From Bacteroidetes bacterium UBA7674 (lineage in GTDB: Bacteria; Bacteroidota; Bacteroidia; Chitinophagales; Chitinophagaceae), in the NCBI GenBank assembly GCA_002483105.1, contig DLHG01000013.1, positions 558,001 to 622,000 of the forward strand: DNA of 64,000 nucleotides, given 5' to 3'. The notes beneath the pieces are model-generated. The model ran no database searches and had not been told where the DNA came from. It saw only the letters and a program-made list of their open reading frames with translations. This document shows positions 7,295-14,550 of this stretch, one piece after another; within the stretch, counting starts at the first letter, position 1; each line of letters starts with the position of its first letter. The translations under genes were made by a program, and so were the position numbers.

Positions 7295-7978
7295 ATGGCT
7301 AAAATTAGAAAATTCGCGGCACTTCTGGCAGTAACATTAGCAGGATGTGGATTACTCGGTAAATCTTACGCTCAAAGCACATGGTATGAGGAAGAACCAC
7401 GTACTTTCTATGCCGGACCTATAATCGGCGCCAATTTCACTCAGATAGATGGTGATAACTATGCTGGCTATAACAAAGTAGGGTTCAATGCGGGTGGTAT
7501 CCTCTATGCACATCTGGCCGATAAGGTGGCTGTGAGTATGGAGATATTGTTTTCTCAAAAGGGAGCAAGGGGCACATTTGCCAAAGCGATCAGCAATACC
7601 GGCTATATAATACAGAAGTATAATATCAATTTGAACTATGCTGAAGTGCCGGTACAGCTTTGTTTCTTCGACAAAAGAAAGAGCCACTTCGGTGGAGGCT
7701 TATCTTATTCTCAGCTTATTGGCACTAAAGAAACTGCTGTAGTTACTCCTTCATCTTTCCCAATGCCCGATTTTGAAAAGGATTATCCGGTAAAGAAGAT
7801 GGATATAAACTTTATCCTTGGTGGTAGCTTACATTTATACAAAGGTTTCTTTCTCAATCTTCGTTTTCAATATTCTGTTATCCCTTTACGAAAGGGTGCA
7901 AACGTTCCCACGGGTTTTGGCCGCACTGAACAGTTCAGCAACATGTGGACGGTACGTTTGATGTACCTCTTTATCTAA
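7295..7978 (+). CDS. outer-membrane beta-barrel protein (PorT-like)
   Basis: A 227-residue exported protein. I choose ATG 7295 because MAKIRKFAALLAVTLAGCGL begins a signal peptide ending near SYAQ; upstream codons in this frame are antisense to the neighbouring gene. The mature part alternates short strands typical of an 8- to 10-stranded barrel (FYAGPIIGANFTQI, VGFNAGGILYAHL, NLNYAEVPVQLCFF, MDINFILGGSLHLY) and ends in an aromatic strand (MWTVRLMYLFI), as expected for outer-membrane insertion. It resembles the Bacteroidota outer-membrane beta-barrel domain seen in PorT-type proteins. The role is unknown. Confidence 0.8.
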   Translation: MAKIRKFAALLAVTLAGCGLLGKSYAQSTWYEEEPRTFYAGPIIGANFTQIDGDNYAGYNKVGFNAGGILYAHLADKVAVSMEILFSQKGARGTFAKAISNTGYIIQKYNINLNYAEVPVQLCFFDKRKSHFGGGLSYSQLIGTKETAVVTPSSFPMPDFEKDYPVKKMDINFILGGSLHLYKGFFLNLRFQYSVIPLRKGANVPTGFGRTEQFSNMWTVRLMYLFI

Positions 7979-7982
7979 CTCG

Positions 7983-8096
7983 CCTGTCGATACTCGTTTC
8001 TCGATGTTCGATACTTGTTACGTATGTCCGCTATCAAGTTATAGTAAGTATCCGGCATCCAGTATCGAGAAACGAGTATCGAGTATCGAGTATCCG
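7983..8096. repeat. ATCGAGTATC-word repeat with inverted ends
   Basis: This convergent intergenic stretch is built from variants of ATCGAGTATC and GTATCCGGCATC. ATACTCGTTTCTCGAT near the left end is the inverted repeat of ATCGAGAAACGAGTAT near the right end. The same words recur at 19.77-19.83 kb and inside dnaX at 21.67-21.71 kb. Confidence 0.7.
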
Positions 8097-8104
8097 GAAA
8101 TATA

Positions 8105-8136
8105 AAAGCCCTCCAGACGTAAGTCAGGAGGGCTTC
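8105..8136. terminator. bidirectional terminator, shared hairpin type
   Basis: AAGCCCTCC / GGAGGGCTT forms a stem between convergent genes. The 19-base segment from 8106 (AAGCCCTCCAGACGTAAGT) recurs inverted at 24.55 kb and nearly so at 10.35 kb. Confidence 0.6.
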
Positions 8137-8159
8137 ATTGTTATAAGCTATATTATTTG

Positions 8160-8378
8160 TTAGATGTCGTCGTCATCATCGTCGTCATCGTCATCATCCA
8201 GGTCCAGGTCATCATCATCCAGATCTATTTCCTCTTCTTCAATGTCTATCTCTTCTTCATCAATATCCAGATCATCGTCTTCCAGATCGTCATCTTCATC
8301 ATCAATGTCGTCATCATCATCACCTGCTGACATCAGCATGGTAGGTATCAGCTCATCCTCTAAAAATTGGTGTGTCAT
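8160..8378 (-). CDS. aspartate-rich acidic small protein
   Basis: A 72-residue protein with the preferred start ATG 8378 (MTHQFLEDELIPTMLMSAG). After about 20 ordinary residues, the remaining 50 are almost only Asp and Glu with regularly spaced Ile/Leu (DLDIDEEEIDIEEEEIDLDD) and a closing run of Asp. There is no signal peptide. The periodic hydrophobics argue for selection on the protein and not just GAT/GAC repeat expansion. Such tails can bind divalent cations or mimic nucleic acid, but no family is recognised. The antisense frame is a matching poly-Ser artefact. Confidence 0.7.
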   Translation of the reverse strand: MTHQFLEDELIPTMLMSAGDDDDDIDDEDDDLEDDDLDIDEEEIDIEEEEIDLDDDDLDLDDDDDDDDDDDI

Positions 8379-8509
8379 GTTAAGTATGTTTTCTTTGTTT
8401 TTGTAAATCAATTTTTATTGAAATTACTTCAACTTTTTTATTCAAAAATCATTTACCGGATTTTTTTTCTTGGCACAAAAAATGTATTTGGCCGTCGGCA
8501 CTCCAAAAG

Positions 8510-8914
8510 CTATTTAGTGTTCATTTTTAAGTATCTTCCTCTTTCCTTCCTGCCATCTATGATAGCCTCATAGCTTATCGAGTTTGCATCACCGCTCAGC
8601 ACTTTTACCGTCATTTTATCCCCGCGCTTGCACAGTAGTCCCGGATAGTTGATGGAGAGCACCGTCAGTTCATATTCACATTCCGATATCCACCTTATCG
8701 AGGAGCGCACCCAGTATCTCTTGTAGTTATAGTATTCTGTCTGGCTGCTGCTGGAGATCACCAGGTAATTGCTCGTATCGCTTATATCACCCATTTTAAA
8801 CCAGCCACCTTGTTTCATCATGGTACAGCCGGGTGGGGCAACAGCCTGCGCCATTGCGGTCATGCTTACCAGGCTTAGGGTAAGTACTATAAATAATGTT
8901 TTAAATAGCTTCAT
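8510..8914 (-). CDS. small secreted hypothetical protein
   Basis: A 134-residue exported protein with a clear signal peptide (LFIVLTLSLVSMTAMAQA, cleavage near residue 23). The mature part is beta-rich (SNYLVISSSSQTEYYNYKRY, RWISECEYELTVLSINYPGL) and has three Cys (CTMM, ECEY, LLCK). No family is recognised. The strand pattern and length suggest a small lipocalin-like or OB-like barrel, which is speculation. It stands alone between the acidic protein and the exosortase cassette, on the opposite strand from the latter. Confidence 0.7.
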   Translation of the reverse strand: MKLFKTLFIVLTLSLVSMTAMAQAVAPPGCTMMKQGGWFKMGDISDTSNYLVISSSSQTEYYNYKRYWVRSSIRWISECEYELTVLSINYPGLLCKRGDKMTVKVLSGDANSISYEAIIDGRKERGRYLKMNTK

Positions 8915-9128
8915 GGTACCTGTATCGCTTTTTTGATATTGATTTTAACTTTAGGTTGGAATCTCGCTTCCGCGGTAAAAATATCCTAAAATCACTGGAA
9001 AAAGCAAAATCTTTTGCTGCTTAGGCTCCTATACATTACAATATGCCACGTATTTTATCGACTTGTTAACCGCCTGTAAATACCCCGTTATCGAAGGCGT
9101 TTTTTTCTTTATGTTATTTAACATATTC

Positions 9129-9136
9129 CATATTTG
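9129..9136 (+). promoter_or_regulatory. candidate promoter of the exosortase cassette
   Basis: CATATTTG differs at one base from the Bacteroidota -7 element TAnnTTTG and lies 55 bases before the ATG of the substrate gene. The 277-base gap upstream (8915-9191) shows no other clear structure apart from AT-rich DNA. Confidence 0.35.
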
Positions 9137-9191
9137 CACTGTCTGCACAGACACAAACTATTTTTTATTCGTTTACCAAAAAAAACAAATC

Positions 9192-9401
9192 ATGAAGAAA
9201 GTGCAAAACAAAGCAATGACCTTGCTGTTCGTATGCCTGTTATCTGCTCCTGCAGCATTTGCCTGGGGTAATAACAATGACAACTGCAATGATGTGCCAC
9301 TGGATGGCGGTATCAGCTTACTGGCGGCGGCAGGCGTTGGCTACGGCATGAAGAAAGTTGCCGAGAAAAGAAAAAAGAATCAGGAAGAAAAACAAAAGTA
9401 G
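9192..9401 (+). CDS. short exosortase substrate with PID-CTERM-like sorting signal
   Basis: A 69-residue protein with start ATG 9192. It has a signal peptide (MTLLFVCLLSAPAAFA, to about residue 24), a very short middle (WGNNNDNCNDV), then VPLDGG, a hydrophobic segment (ISLLAAAGVGYG) and a basic tail (KKVAEKRKKN). The proline-x-Asp-Gly-Gly, membrane helix and Lys/Arg tail order matches the Bacteroidota PID-CTERM sorting signals handled by exosortases. After both cleavages only about 10-15 residues with one Cys would remain, so the product is effectively a secreted peptide. The exosortase gene follows after 6 bases in the same operon. Confidence 0.8.
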   Translation: MKKVQNKAMTLLFVCLLSAPAAFAWGNNNDNCNDVPLDGGISLLAAAGVGYGMKKVAEKRKKNQEEKQK

Positions 9402-9407
9402 TTCTAT

Positions 9408-9941
9408 ATGATTCAACAACAGATGAAAAAGATACAAGAGGTACTGCCTGCCAATATCAGGAAGTTCTTCATCAGGGCCGTTATCCTGGTAGTAGGGTGG
9501 AACCTCTTGTATCATCTGTTGCTTAAGCCGGCTTTATTCCCGGATAGGCAACTCACAGACTTAATAGTATGGGGCACCGTAAAAGTGCTGTCCATCTTTC
9601 ACAACGATGTAACCAATGTGGGGCAAAACATCTATCTCTATGGTGTACGCTCTGTAAATATAGACCACCAGTGCAATGGACTGGAACTGATAGTGTTGTA
9701 TATAGGCTTCATCCTTTGCCTGCCTACCAACTTCAGGAAGATGTTTTCTTTCGCGATAGTGGGTATTGCGGTTATCTGCTTCCTGAATATGCTCAGGTGT
9801 GGTGCACTGGCATGGATGTTCCTCAATATGCGTTCTGTGGCCGATTTCGCTCATCACTATGCATTTAAGCTGGTGATCTACGCGGTGGTTTTTTATGGTT
9901 GGGTCTTATATACCAGGAAGAATGTTAGCACGAAATTATAA
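9408..9941 (+). CDS. exosortase family membrane protease/transpeptidase
   Basis: A 177-residue multi-pass membrane protein (about five hydrophobic segments). It has the exosortase/archaeosortase catalytic set: Cys89 in DHQCNGLEL, Arg130 in CFLNMLRCG and His149/His150 in FAHHYAFK. The family cleaves a C-terminal sorting signal in the inner membrane and transfers the protein to another carrier or releases it. The partner substrate is the gene just upstream. ATG 9408 is used; ATG 9423 (MKKIQEV) is an alternative. The enzyme is at the short end for the family, like other Bacteroidota-specific types. I do not assign it to a numbered subtype. Confidence 0.85.
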   Translation: MIQQQMKKIQEVLPANIRKFFIRAVILVVGWNLLYHLLLKPALFPDRQLTDLIVWGTVKVLSIFHNDVTNVGQNIYLYGVRSVNIDHQCNGLELIVLYIGFILCLPTNFRKMFSFAIVGIAVICFLNMLRCGALAWMFLNMRSVADFAHHYAFKLVIYAVVFYGWVLYTRKNVSTKL

Positions 9942-10335
9942 GTTGACAATGTGGTTAGCATTCACCTTTGTGGTGTTGCTGTGCTGCATAGACTATATGT
10001 ACTTTACGGAAGGCTGGGGCGCTATCCTGATGAATGACAGGACGCGAAAGATCGCACACCTGCTTATTCTGCTCGCCATTATCCCGGTAGGCTATATAGG
10101 CTGGTTCCGCCATCCTATGCAATGGCTCAAAAAGGTATGGATATGGTCACATATCGTCTCTATTACGGCTATTGTGCTTATCGGGGCCGTATGCTATGCT
10201 GTTGGTTACTTCGACAAAGCATTCCTGAAAAAGATCGGTGATCTGCGTTTATTCTTCTGCAGCCCCGTACCTTATTTTATGCTGTATATACTTTCTGTTA
10301 TCAGCAGGAATATGCCACAGGTAGCCCAAAAGTAA
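9922..10335 (+). CDS. exosortase-associated membrane protein
   Basis: A 137-residue membrane protein whose ATG 9922 lies inside the exosortase 3' end, overlapping it by 20 bases; ATG 9895 and 9949 are alternatives. It has four hydrophobic segments (WLAFTFVVLLCCIDYMYF, IAHLLILLAIIPVGYIGWF, IVSITAIVLIGAVCYAVGYF, PYFMLYILSVI). No enzymatic motif is seen. Overlap with the exosortase and a shared terminator make it the third gene of one cassette. Similar small membrane proteins accompany some Bacteroidota exosortases. Its function is unknown; it may be a partner subunit or acceptor-handling protein. Confidence 0.75.
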   Translation: MLARNYKLTMWLAFTFVVLLCCIDYMYFTEGWGAILMNDRTRKIAHLLILLAIIPVGYIGWFRHPMQWLKKVWIWSHIVSITAIVLIGAVCYAVGYFDKAFLKKIGDLRLFFCSPVPYFMLYILSVISRNMPQVAQK

Positions 10336-10349
10336 AAAGCCTTATACAG

Positions 10350-10386
10350 AAAAGCCCTCCAGACGTTGCGTCTGGAGGGCTTTTTA
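10350..10386. terminator. strong bidirectional terminator
   Basis: AAAGCCCTCCAGACG / CGTCTGGAGGGCTTT, a 15-bp perfect stem with a 3-base loop and a T run, lies between the convergent exosortase cassette and the M36 protease gene. It belongs to the same hairpin type as 8.1 and 24.55 kb. Confidence 0.85.
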
Positions 10387-10401
10387 TTATCCTTTTCACT
10401 C

Positions 10402-13329
10402 TTAGTGAGCTACTACTATTTTTTGCGATTGTATCACTTGTTCTGATTGTATGATCAGGAAGTAAGATCCTGAAGCAAGACTCTTCGTATTCAGTGAATA
10501 GATAGATTGTCCGTTTACTATAGACATTTCACTTACTTTTTTACCGGTAAAGTCAAAGATGCCGATAGTCCCTTTCGCATACCCTTGTGCAGGTAATTGC
10601 ACATTCACCGTTTCGTCTGATGGGTTAGGATAGATACTCGCTTTTTCTACAGCAACCTGTCCTACACTTGCAGGCCAGCCTTTAGAATAGATGATGAAGT
10701 CATCTACAGCAGCTTCTACTGCAGCACCACCATTGGTTGTCTTGTCTTCAGCTCTGAATATCAGCCTTATCTCTACAGAGTTAGGGTTTGGCAGGTAGTC
10801 ACGTACTCTGAATATCCTTCTTCTCCAGCTCTGGTCAGTTACATTGGTATTGTCGACAGTAAATGCCAGCGAGCTCGATGGAGTTGATAATTTTACATCC
10901 CAGTTTTCGGAATTAGGGTTGCTGCCGCGGTTATTAGAGTACCACCTGTAGTATTCTACTATTGGCTCAGAGTATCCTGCTATATTAAATAGTGGTGTTA
11001 CTACCGTGGTAATGCCGCCATCCACATCTGCCGCACCTACAGTACTGCTTGGGGAGTTGGCATTTCCTGTCACCAGGCACTGGCCTGTACCGTTGGTATG
11101 GTCTGCACCTGTTTGCGAAGGTTGTCCGCTTGCATAAGAAGCTACAGGTACTGCTTGTATCCATTTTCCTGCAGTAGCATTGTCAGCAGTAATTCCGTTT
11201 ACTCCGCCGGTATAGTTACCAACTGTCCAGCCCGTAAGAGGAGTTTCAAAATTCTCTACTACCTGGCTTACCAGTTGTACTCCATATTGATAAGGGATGT
11301 TACTTTTTGATGAAGGCAGTAGGGGAGTGAATCCTTTTGGTGCATACGCATTCTCCAGGCTCAGTGTATCAGTTATTACAAAGAAGTAATCTATCACATT
11401 TCCTGCAAGGAATCCCGGTATCTGGGCAGTATATTGCAACGGGCTGGTTTCTGTCATCACCACATCTGTCCATGTAGTTGACGGACGAGTCCTGTACCTT
11501 AATATCATGTCTTTAAGGAATGGCTGATAAGTTATTTGCAATGTAGCATCAATCGTTACTGCTGCATTTTCAGCGGGATGGGCAACTTCAGTATGCGTTA
11601 CTTCTGCATCACTCAGCAGGTATATGCCATGTTCCGCAAAGCCGGTCACTATTTCCAGGAAGTGTGGAGTGCCATTATTGATATTAGCATCATCGTCATC
11701 TGCCATCAAAGCAGAGATAAGTGCTTCGTGGAATACTTCTCCCTCTGTCCCGTCAGGGCCGTCAGGTGTATAATTTAGCGACCGTGCGAAGATGGCAGCC
11801 ATCGTATCCATGTTTCCTATATTCAGTCTTGTATCCCACCATGCACCTGCTATTATTTCACCATCACCATGCACTTCACCTACTATATCCACAGGATATA
11901 CTTTAGGGTCTAAATCATACCTGCGAATGTAACCACCCGAAACAAATGCACCTGATCCAAGTATTGGTTCGTCTGTAATTCCCATGCCCCATATGTCAGC
12001 ATAACCTTCGTTCAGCGCACCGTTATCCATGCTAAAACCGCTCACACCATCATAGAACTTATCATTAATGCCATGGCCATATTCGTGATACACTATATCA
12101 TTCACTTCAGCGAATGAGTTACAGTTTGATGTTGCCGCATAGAAGTTGATAGAGCTGCCATTATAAAACGCATTACAATTGCTGGTCGTTAAGTCAACAT
12201 TCGTTGGCAGCGCCACATCCATTCCTGTAAAACCAGGATAGTGGAATTTCATAAAGTCATGCACCACATTTACATGGTAGTAAGCGGTCAAGTGTCTTTC
12301 TTCTATATCAGCAGATGTAGGATAGGTATAAGTTGTACCCAGTGCTGTCACATTCGTTGTTACTGTGGGGCCTGTAAGATTGCTTGGTACATCTTTCACT
12401 ACCGACCATCTTCCCGCAAGTGCTACCGTAGTATTCTGAGGAACGTTAATTCCTGTATTAGAGAAGAACCCCAGCAGATCTGTAAAATAAGGATTGCCGT
12501 TGACTGTTATTTTTAAATTTGCTAAAGGTTCCAGGGTTGGGGTTGAAGAAAAGCCACCTGCTTTCACCATACCTTTTACGGTCAGGTCGTAGTCATATTT
12601 CACATCGTTAGTACGATACAGCACATCTCCGGTCACACCGTCCACATAGCCTCTCAGCTTCATTTCTTCTTTTTGCTCGTCTGTGCCTGTTATGTTAAAG
12701 GCATACGCAGGGTGCAGTTCATAGCCGTTTGCTGCCGGTACCGGAAACCATTGCCAGTCACTTTCAATGTTGTTATTGGTAACACTCGCACCAGGCATTT
12801 CCTGTTGTGCAGCTACTTCCGCTTGTGCTATCGTCAATACAGGAGCGGTGTAGTTTTGCGGTACACCATAGTTTTTCATTTGAAGCCTCTTCAGTCTGCC
12901 ATCTTGTGTAAAGAAGAAGGTTAGCTTGGAGAAGGCTACTTTATGATTATTGATCACTTGTACATAATCAACCCGTGCGATCTGATCATTCTCAAAATTC
13001 TTCACCATCACCCATTCTCCGCCGGTCACACCCAGCTTACTTAGTTGGTTGTTGATGCAGTTCTGGGCTCTCTGTATATTATTAGCTCCCGCAATGCTCA
13101 TAGCAGGGCCATATATATCAGTAATGTTGCCGGTAGCTTTGTCTACGTTGATGCTCCAGGTAGGGAAGGCACTCATAGCAGCTTTATTGGTCTGCTTAAT
13201 TGCTTCGTTATTCCTTTGAGGATAGAAGTTGCGGAATACAGATTTACTATACTCCTGTCCGTTTTTGTGCTGTGCAAAAGCAGGGTTCAGCAATGTGAGA
13301 AAACCCGCAGCCAGAAAAAATCTTTTCAT
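10402..13329 (-). CDS. T9SS-secreted M36-type (fungalysin-like) metalloprotease
   Basis: A 975-residue secreted protease. A signal peptide (FFLAAGFLTLLNPAFAQ) is followed by a propeptide with FTP/PepSY-like segments (about 40-240), then a zinc metallopeptidase domain with HEYGHGIND at 415-423 (zinc ligands His415 and His419) and the third ligand Glu441 in ALNEGYADIWG. This is the M4/M36 gluzincin pattern, closest to M36. After about 590 come beta-sandwich domains (YRTRPSTTWTDVV, and a region of PLTGWTVG and VDDFIIYSKG type). A T9SS type A sorting domain closes the protein (SIYPNPSDETVNVQLPAQGY ... SGSYFLIIQSEQ). It would be exported across the outer membrane as an extracellular protease. Confidence 0.92.
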   Translation of the reverse strand: MKRFFLAAGFLTLLNPAFAQHKNGQEYSKSVFRNFYPQRNNEAIKQTNKAAMSAFPTWSINVDKATGNITDIYGPAMSIAGANNIQRAQNCINNQLSKLGVTGGEWVMVKNFENDQIARVDYVQVINNHKVAFSKLTFFFTQDGRLKRLQMKNYGVPQNYTAPVLTIAQAEVAAQQEMPGASVTNNNIESDWQWFPVPAANGYELHPAYAFNITGTDEQKEEMKLRGYVDGVTGDVLYRTNDVKYDYDLTVKGMVKAGGFSSTPTLEPLANLKITVNGNPYFTDLLGFFSNTGINVPQNTTVALAGRWSVVKDVPSNLTGPTVTTNVTALGTTYTYPTSADIEERHLTAYYHVNVVHDFMKFHYPGFTGMDVALPTNVDLTTSNCNAFYNGSSINFYAATSNCNSFAEVNDIVYHEYGHGINDKFYDGVSGFSMDNGALNEGYADIWGMGITDEPILGSGAFVSGGYIRRYDLDPKVYPVDIVGEVHGDGEIIAGAWWDTRLNIGNMDTMAAIFARSLNYTPDGPDGTEGEVFHEALISALMADDDDANINNGTPHFLEIVTGFAEHGIYLLSDAEVTHTEVAHPAENAAVTIDATLQITYQPFLKDMILRYRTRPSTTWTDVVMTETSPLQYTAQIPGFLAGNVIDYFFVITDTLSLENAYAPKGFTPLLPSSKSNIPYQYGVQLVSQVVENFETPLTGWTVGNYTGGVNGITADNATAGKWIQAVPVASYASGQPSQTGADHTNGTGQCLVTGNANSPSSTVGAADVDGGITTVVTPLFNIAGYSEPIVEYYRWYSNNRGSNPNSENWDVKLSTPSSSLAFTVDNTNVTDQSWRRRIFRVRDYLPNPNSVEIRLIFRAEDKTTNGGAAVEAAVDDFIIYSKGWPASVGQVAVEKASIYPNPSDETVNVQLPAQGYAKGTIGIFDFTGKKVSEMSIVNGQSIYSLNTKSLASGSYFLIIQSEQVIQSQKIVVAH

Positions 13330-13512
13330 TTAGTTGAAATAATGTTACTAATGGTCAATGATACCGTCATAGGCGTAACGATATTTATGTTTCTATTTTC
13401 AGGAGACAAAGGCGAATTCAAATATAATTATATTATAACAAAAAACACACATTGTATTGTCACGATATGTGTACAGGAAATGTGGATAACGTATGACGCT
13501 TCTTCACTACTA

Positions 13513-14496
13513 TTACTTTACTGTTATTGCTACTTCAAACAACTTAGAAACTCCGTTATCATTGTCAGATATAATTAATGTGTTGTAATTTGTTGTTTCT
13601 GAGCTGATTACGGCTATTGATTCAATTTTTTCTTTAAGAATTTTACCCTTCTCATTCCGGATGATCTCCAGGGCTACTATCTCCATTTTTCCCTTTTTAT
13701 CAGGGTGCATAATACCCATATAACTGCCAAATACAGGTCCGTCGTCTATGTGATTGGGGGTATGTTCCAGCGATGCACAAAACATGATAGCTTCTTCACC
13801 TTTATAAACGATCTCAGTAGCCCCCGAAAAGCCCGCCGATACTCCTGAGTGTTTCGGTAGCATCAGGTACTCGCTTGCCGACGGGGGAATATTCCCCTCT
13901 ACCGGGTCGCTGATATATTGCTCAAAATCTGCCCACTTCATACTGATCACCATATTCTTCTTTCTCAGGAACAGGTAAAGCCGCTCTTTGCATACCGCTG
14001 CCCCTTCTACATTCAGTGCTTCATCAGAAAGCTCATATTTCGTTCTCAGGGCACTGTAGAGGCGGGCAAGGGGTATTTTTCTGTCGGCTTTCTTGTGATG
14101 GATATCTATCATCAGCAGGGTTTCCCGTCTCGGTGAGCTGCCGGAGCCAAAGGCAAGCAGGTATTCCTGCCCGTTTATCTTACCTATCACGGAGCCTTCC
14201 AGGTCGTGCTTCGTCTTCTTAGGTATCACATATCCATCACTGGTAAATCCTTTTATAGGATATACTGCATACTCCATCGTACGCAGGTCCATCTTATAAT
14301 AGGCAGGGGCATTATCGCTGATGATGTACATAGAGTCCCCTGATACTTCCAGCCCCGACCCGGAGGGTAGGGAGTCTAGCTGTAGTATCTTGTTGATGGT
14401 AATGTGCATATTATTATCCATGGAGCGGCATTGAGATGAAAATGTCCATGCACCAAGCAAGGACATGATAAGTAGTACCTTCGGAAATTGACTCAT
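13513..14496 (-). CDS. exported propeller-like hypothetical protein
   Basis: A 327-residue protein with an N-terminal export signal (VLLIMSLLGAWTFSSQC); the Cys near residue 23 could be a weak lipobox (SSQC). The body has repeated strand patterns with Asp/Gly turns: GSGLEVSGDSMYIISDN, HDLEGSVIGKINGQEYLLAFG, LNVEGAAVCKERLYLFLRKK, SGATEIVYKGEEAIMFCASL. These resemble blades of a six-bladed beta-propeller such as those in DUF3616/DUF6929-type proteins, where conserved LEG/VEG motifs recur. The function is unknown. It stands alone, 180 bases upstream of the M36 protease start with AT-rich DNA between. Confidence 0.7.
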   Translation of the reverse strand: MSQFPKVLLIMSLLGAWTFSSQCRSMDNNMHITINKILQLDSLPSGSGLEVSGDSMYIISDNAPAYYKMDLRTMEYAVYPIKGFTSDGYVIPKKTKHDLEGSVIGKINGQEYLLAFGSGSSPRRETLLMIDIHHKKADRKIPLARLYSALRTKYELSDEALNVEGAAVCKERLYLFLRKKNMVISMKWADFEQYISDPVEGNIPPSASEYLMLPKHSGVSAGFSGATEIVYKGEEAIMFCASLEHTPNHIDDGPVFGSYMGIMHPDKKGKMEIVALEIIRNEKGKILKEKIESIAVISSETTNYNTLIISDNDNGVSKLFEVAITVK

Positions 14497-14519
14497 GTAC
14501 TTGCAATATAAGCAAAATA

Positions 14520-14540
14520 AAAAAAGCGCCTTTCGGCGCC
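14520..14540 (-). terminator. terminator of the T9SS repeat protein gene
   Basis: GCGCC / GGCGC with a TTTC loop is followed by TTTTTTT on the minus strand, 10 bases after the stop of the gene at 14551. Confidence 0.65.
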
Positions 14541-14550
14541 TTTCTTATCA

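Noticed and set aside
8164..8406. Poly-serine protein on the plus strand
   Set aside because: Exact antisense of the Asp-rich gene; the minus frame has a natural N-terminus and periodic hydrophobics.
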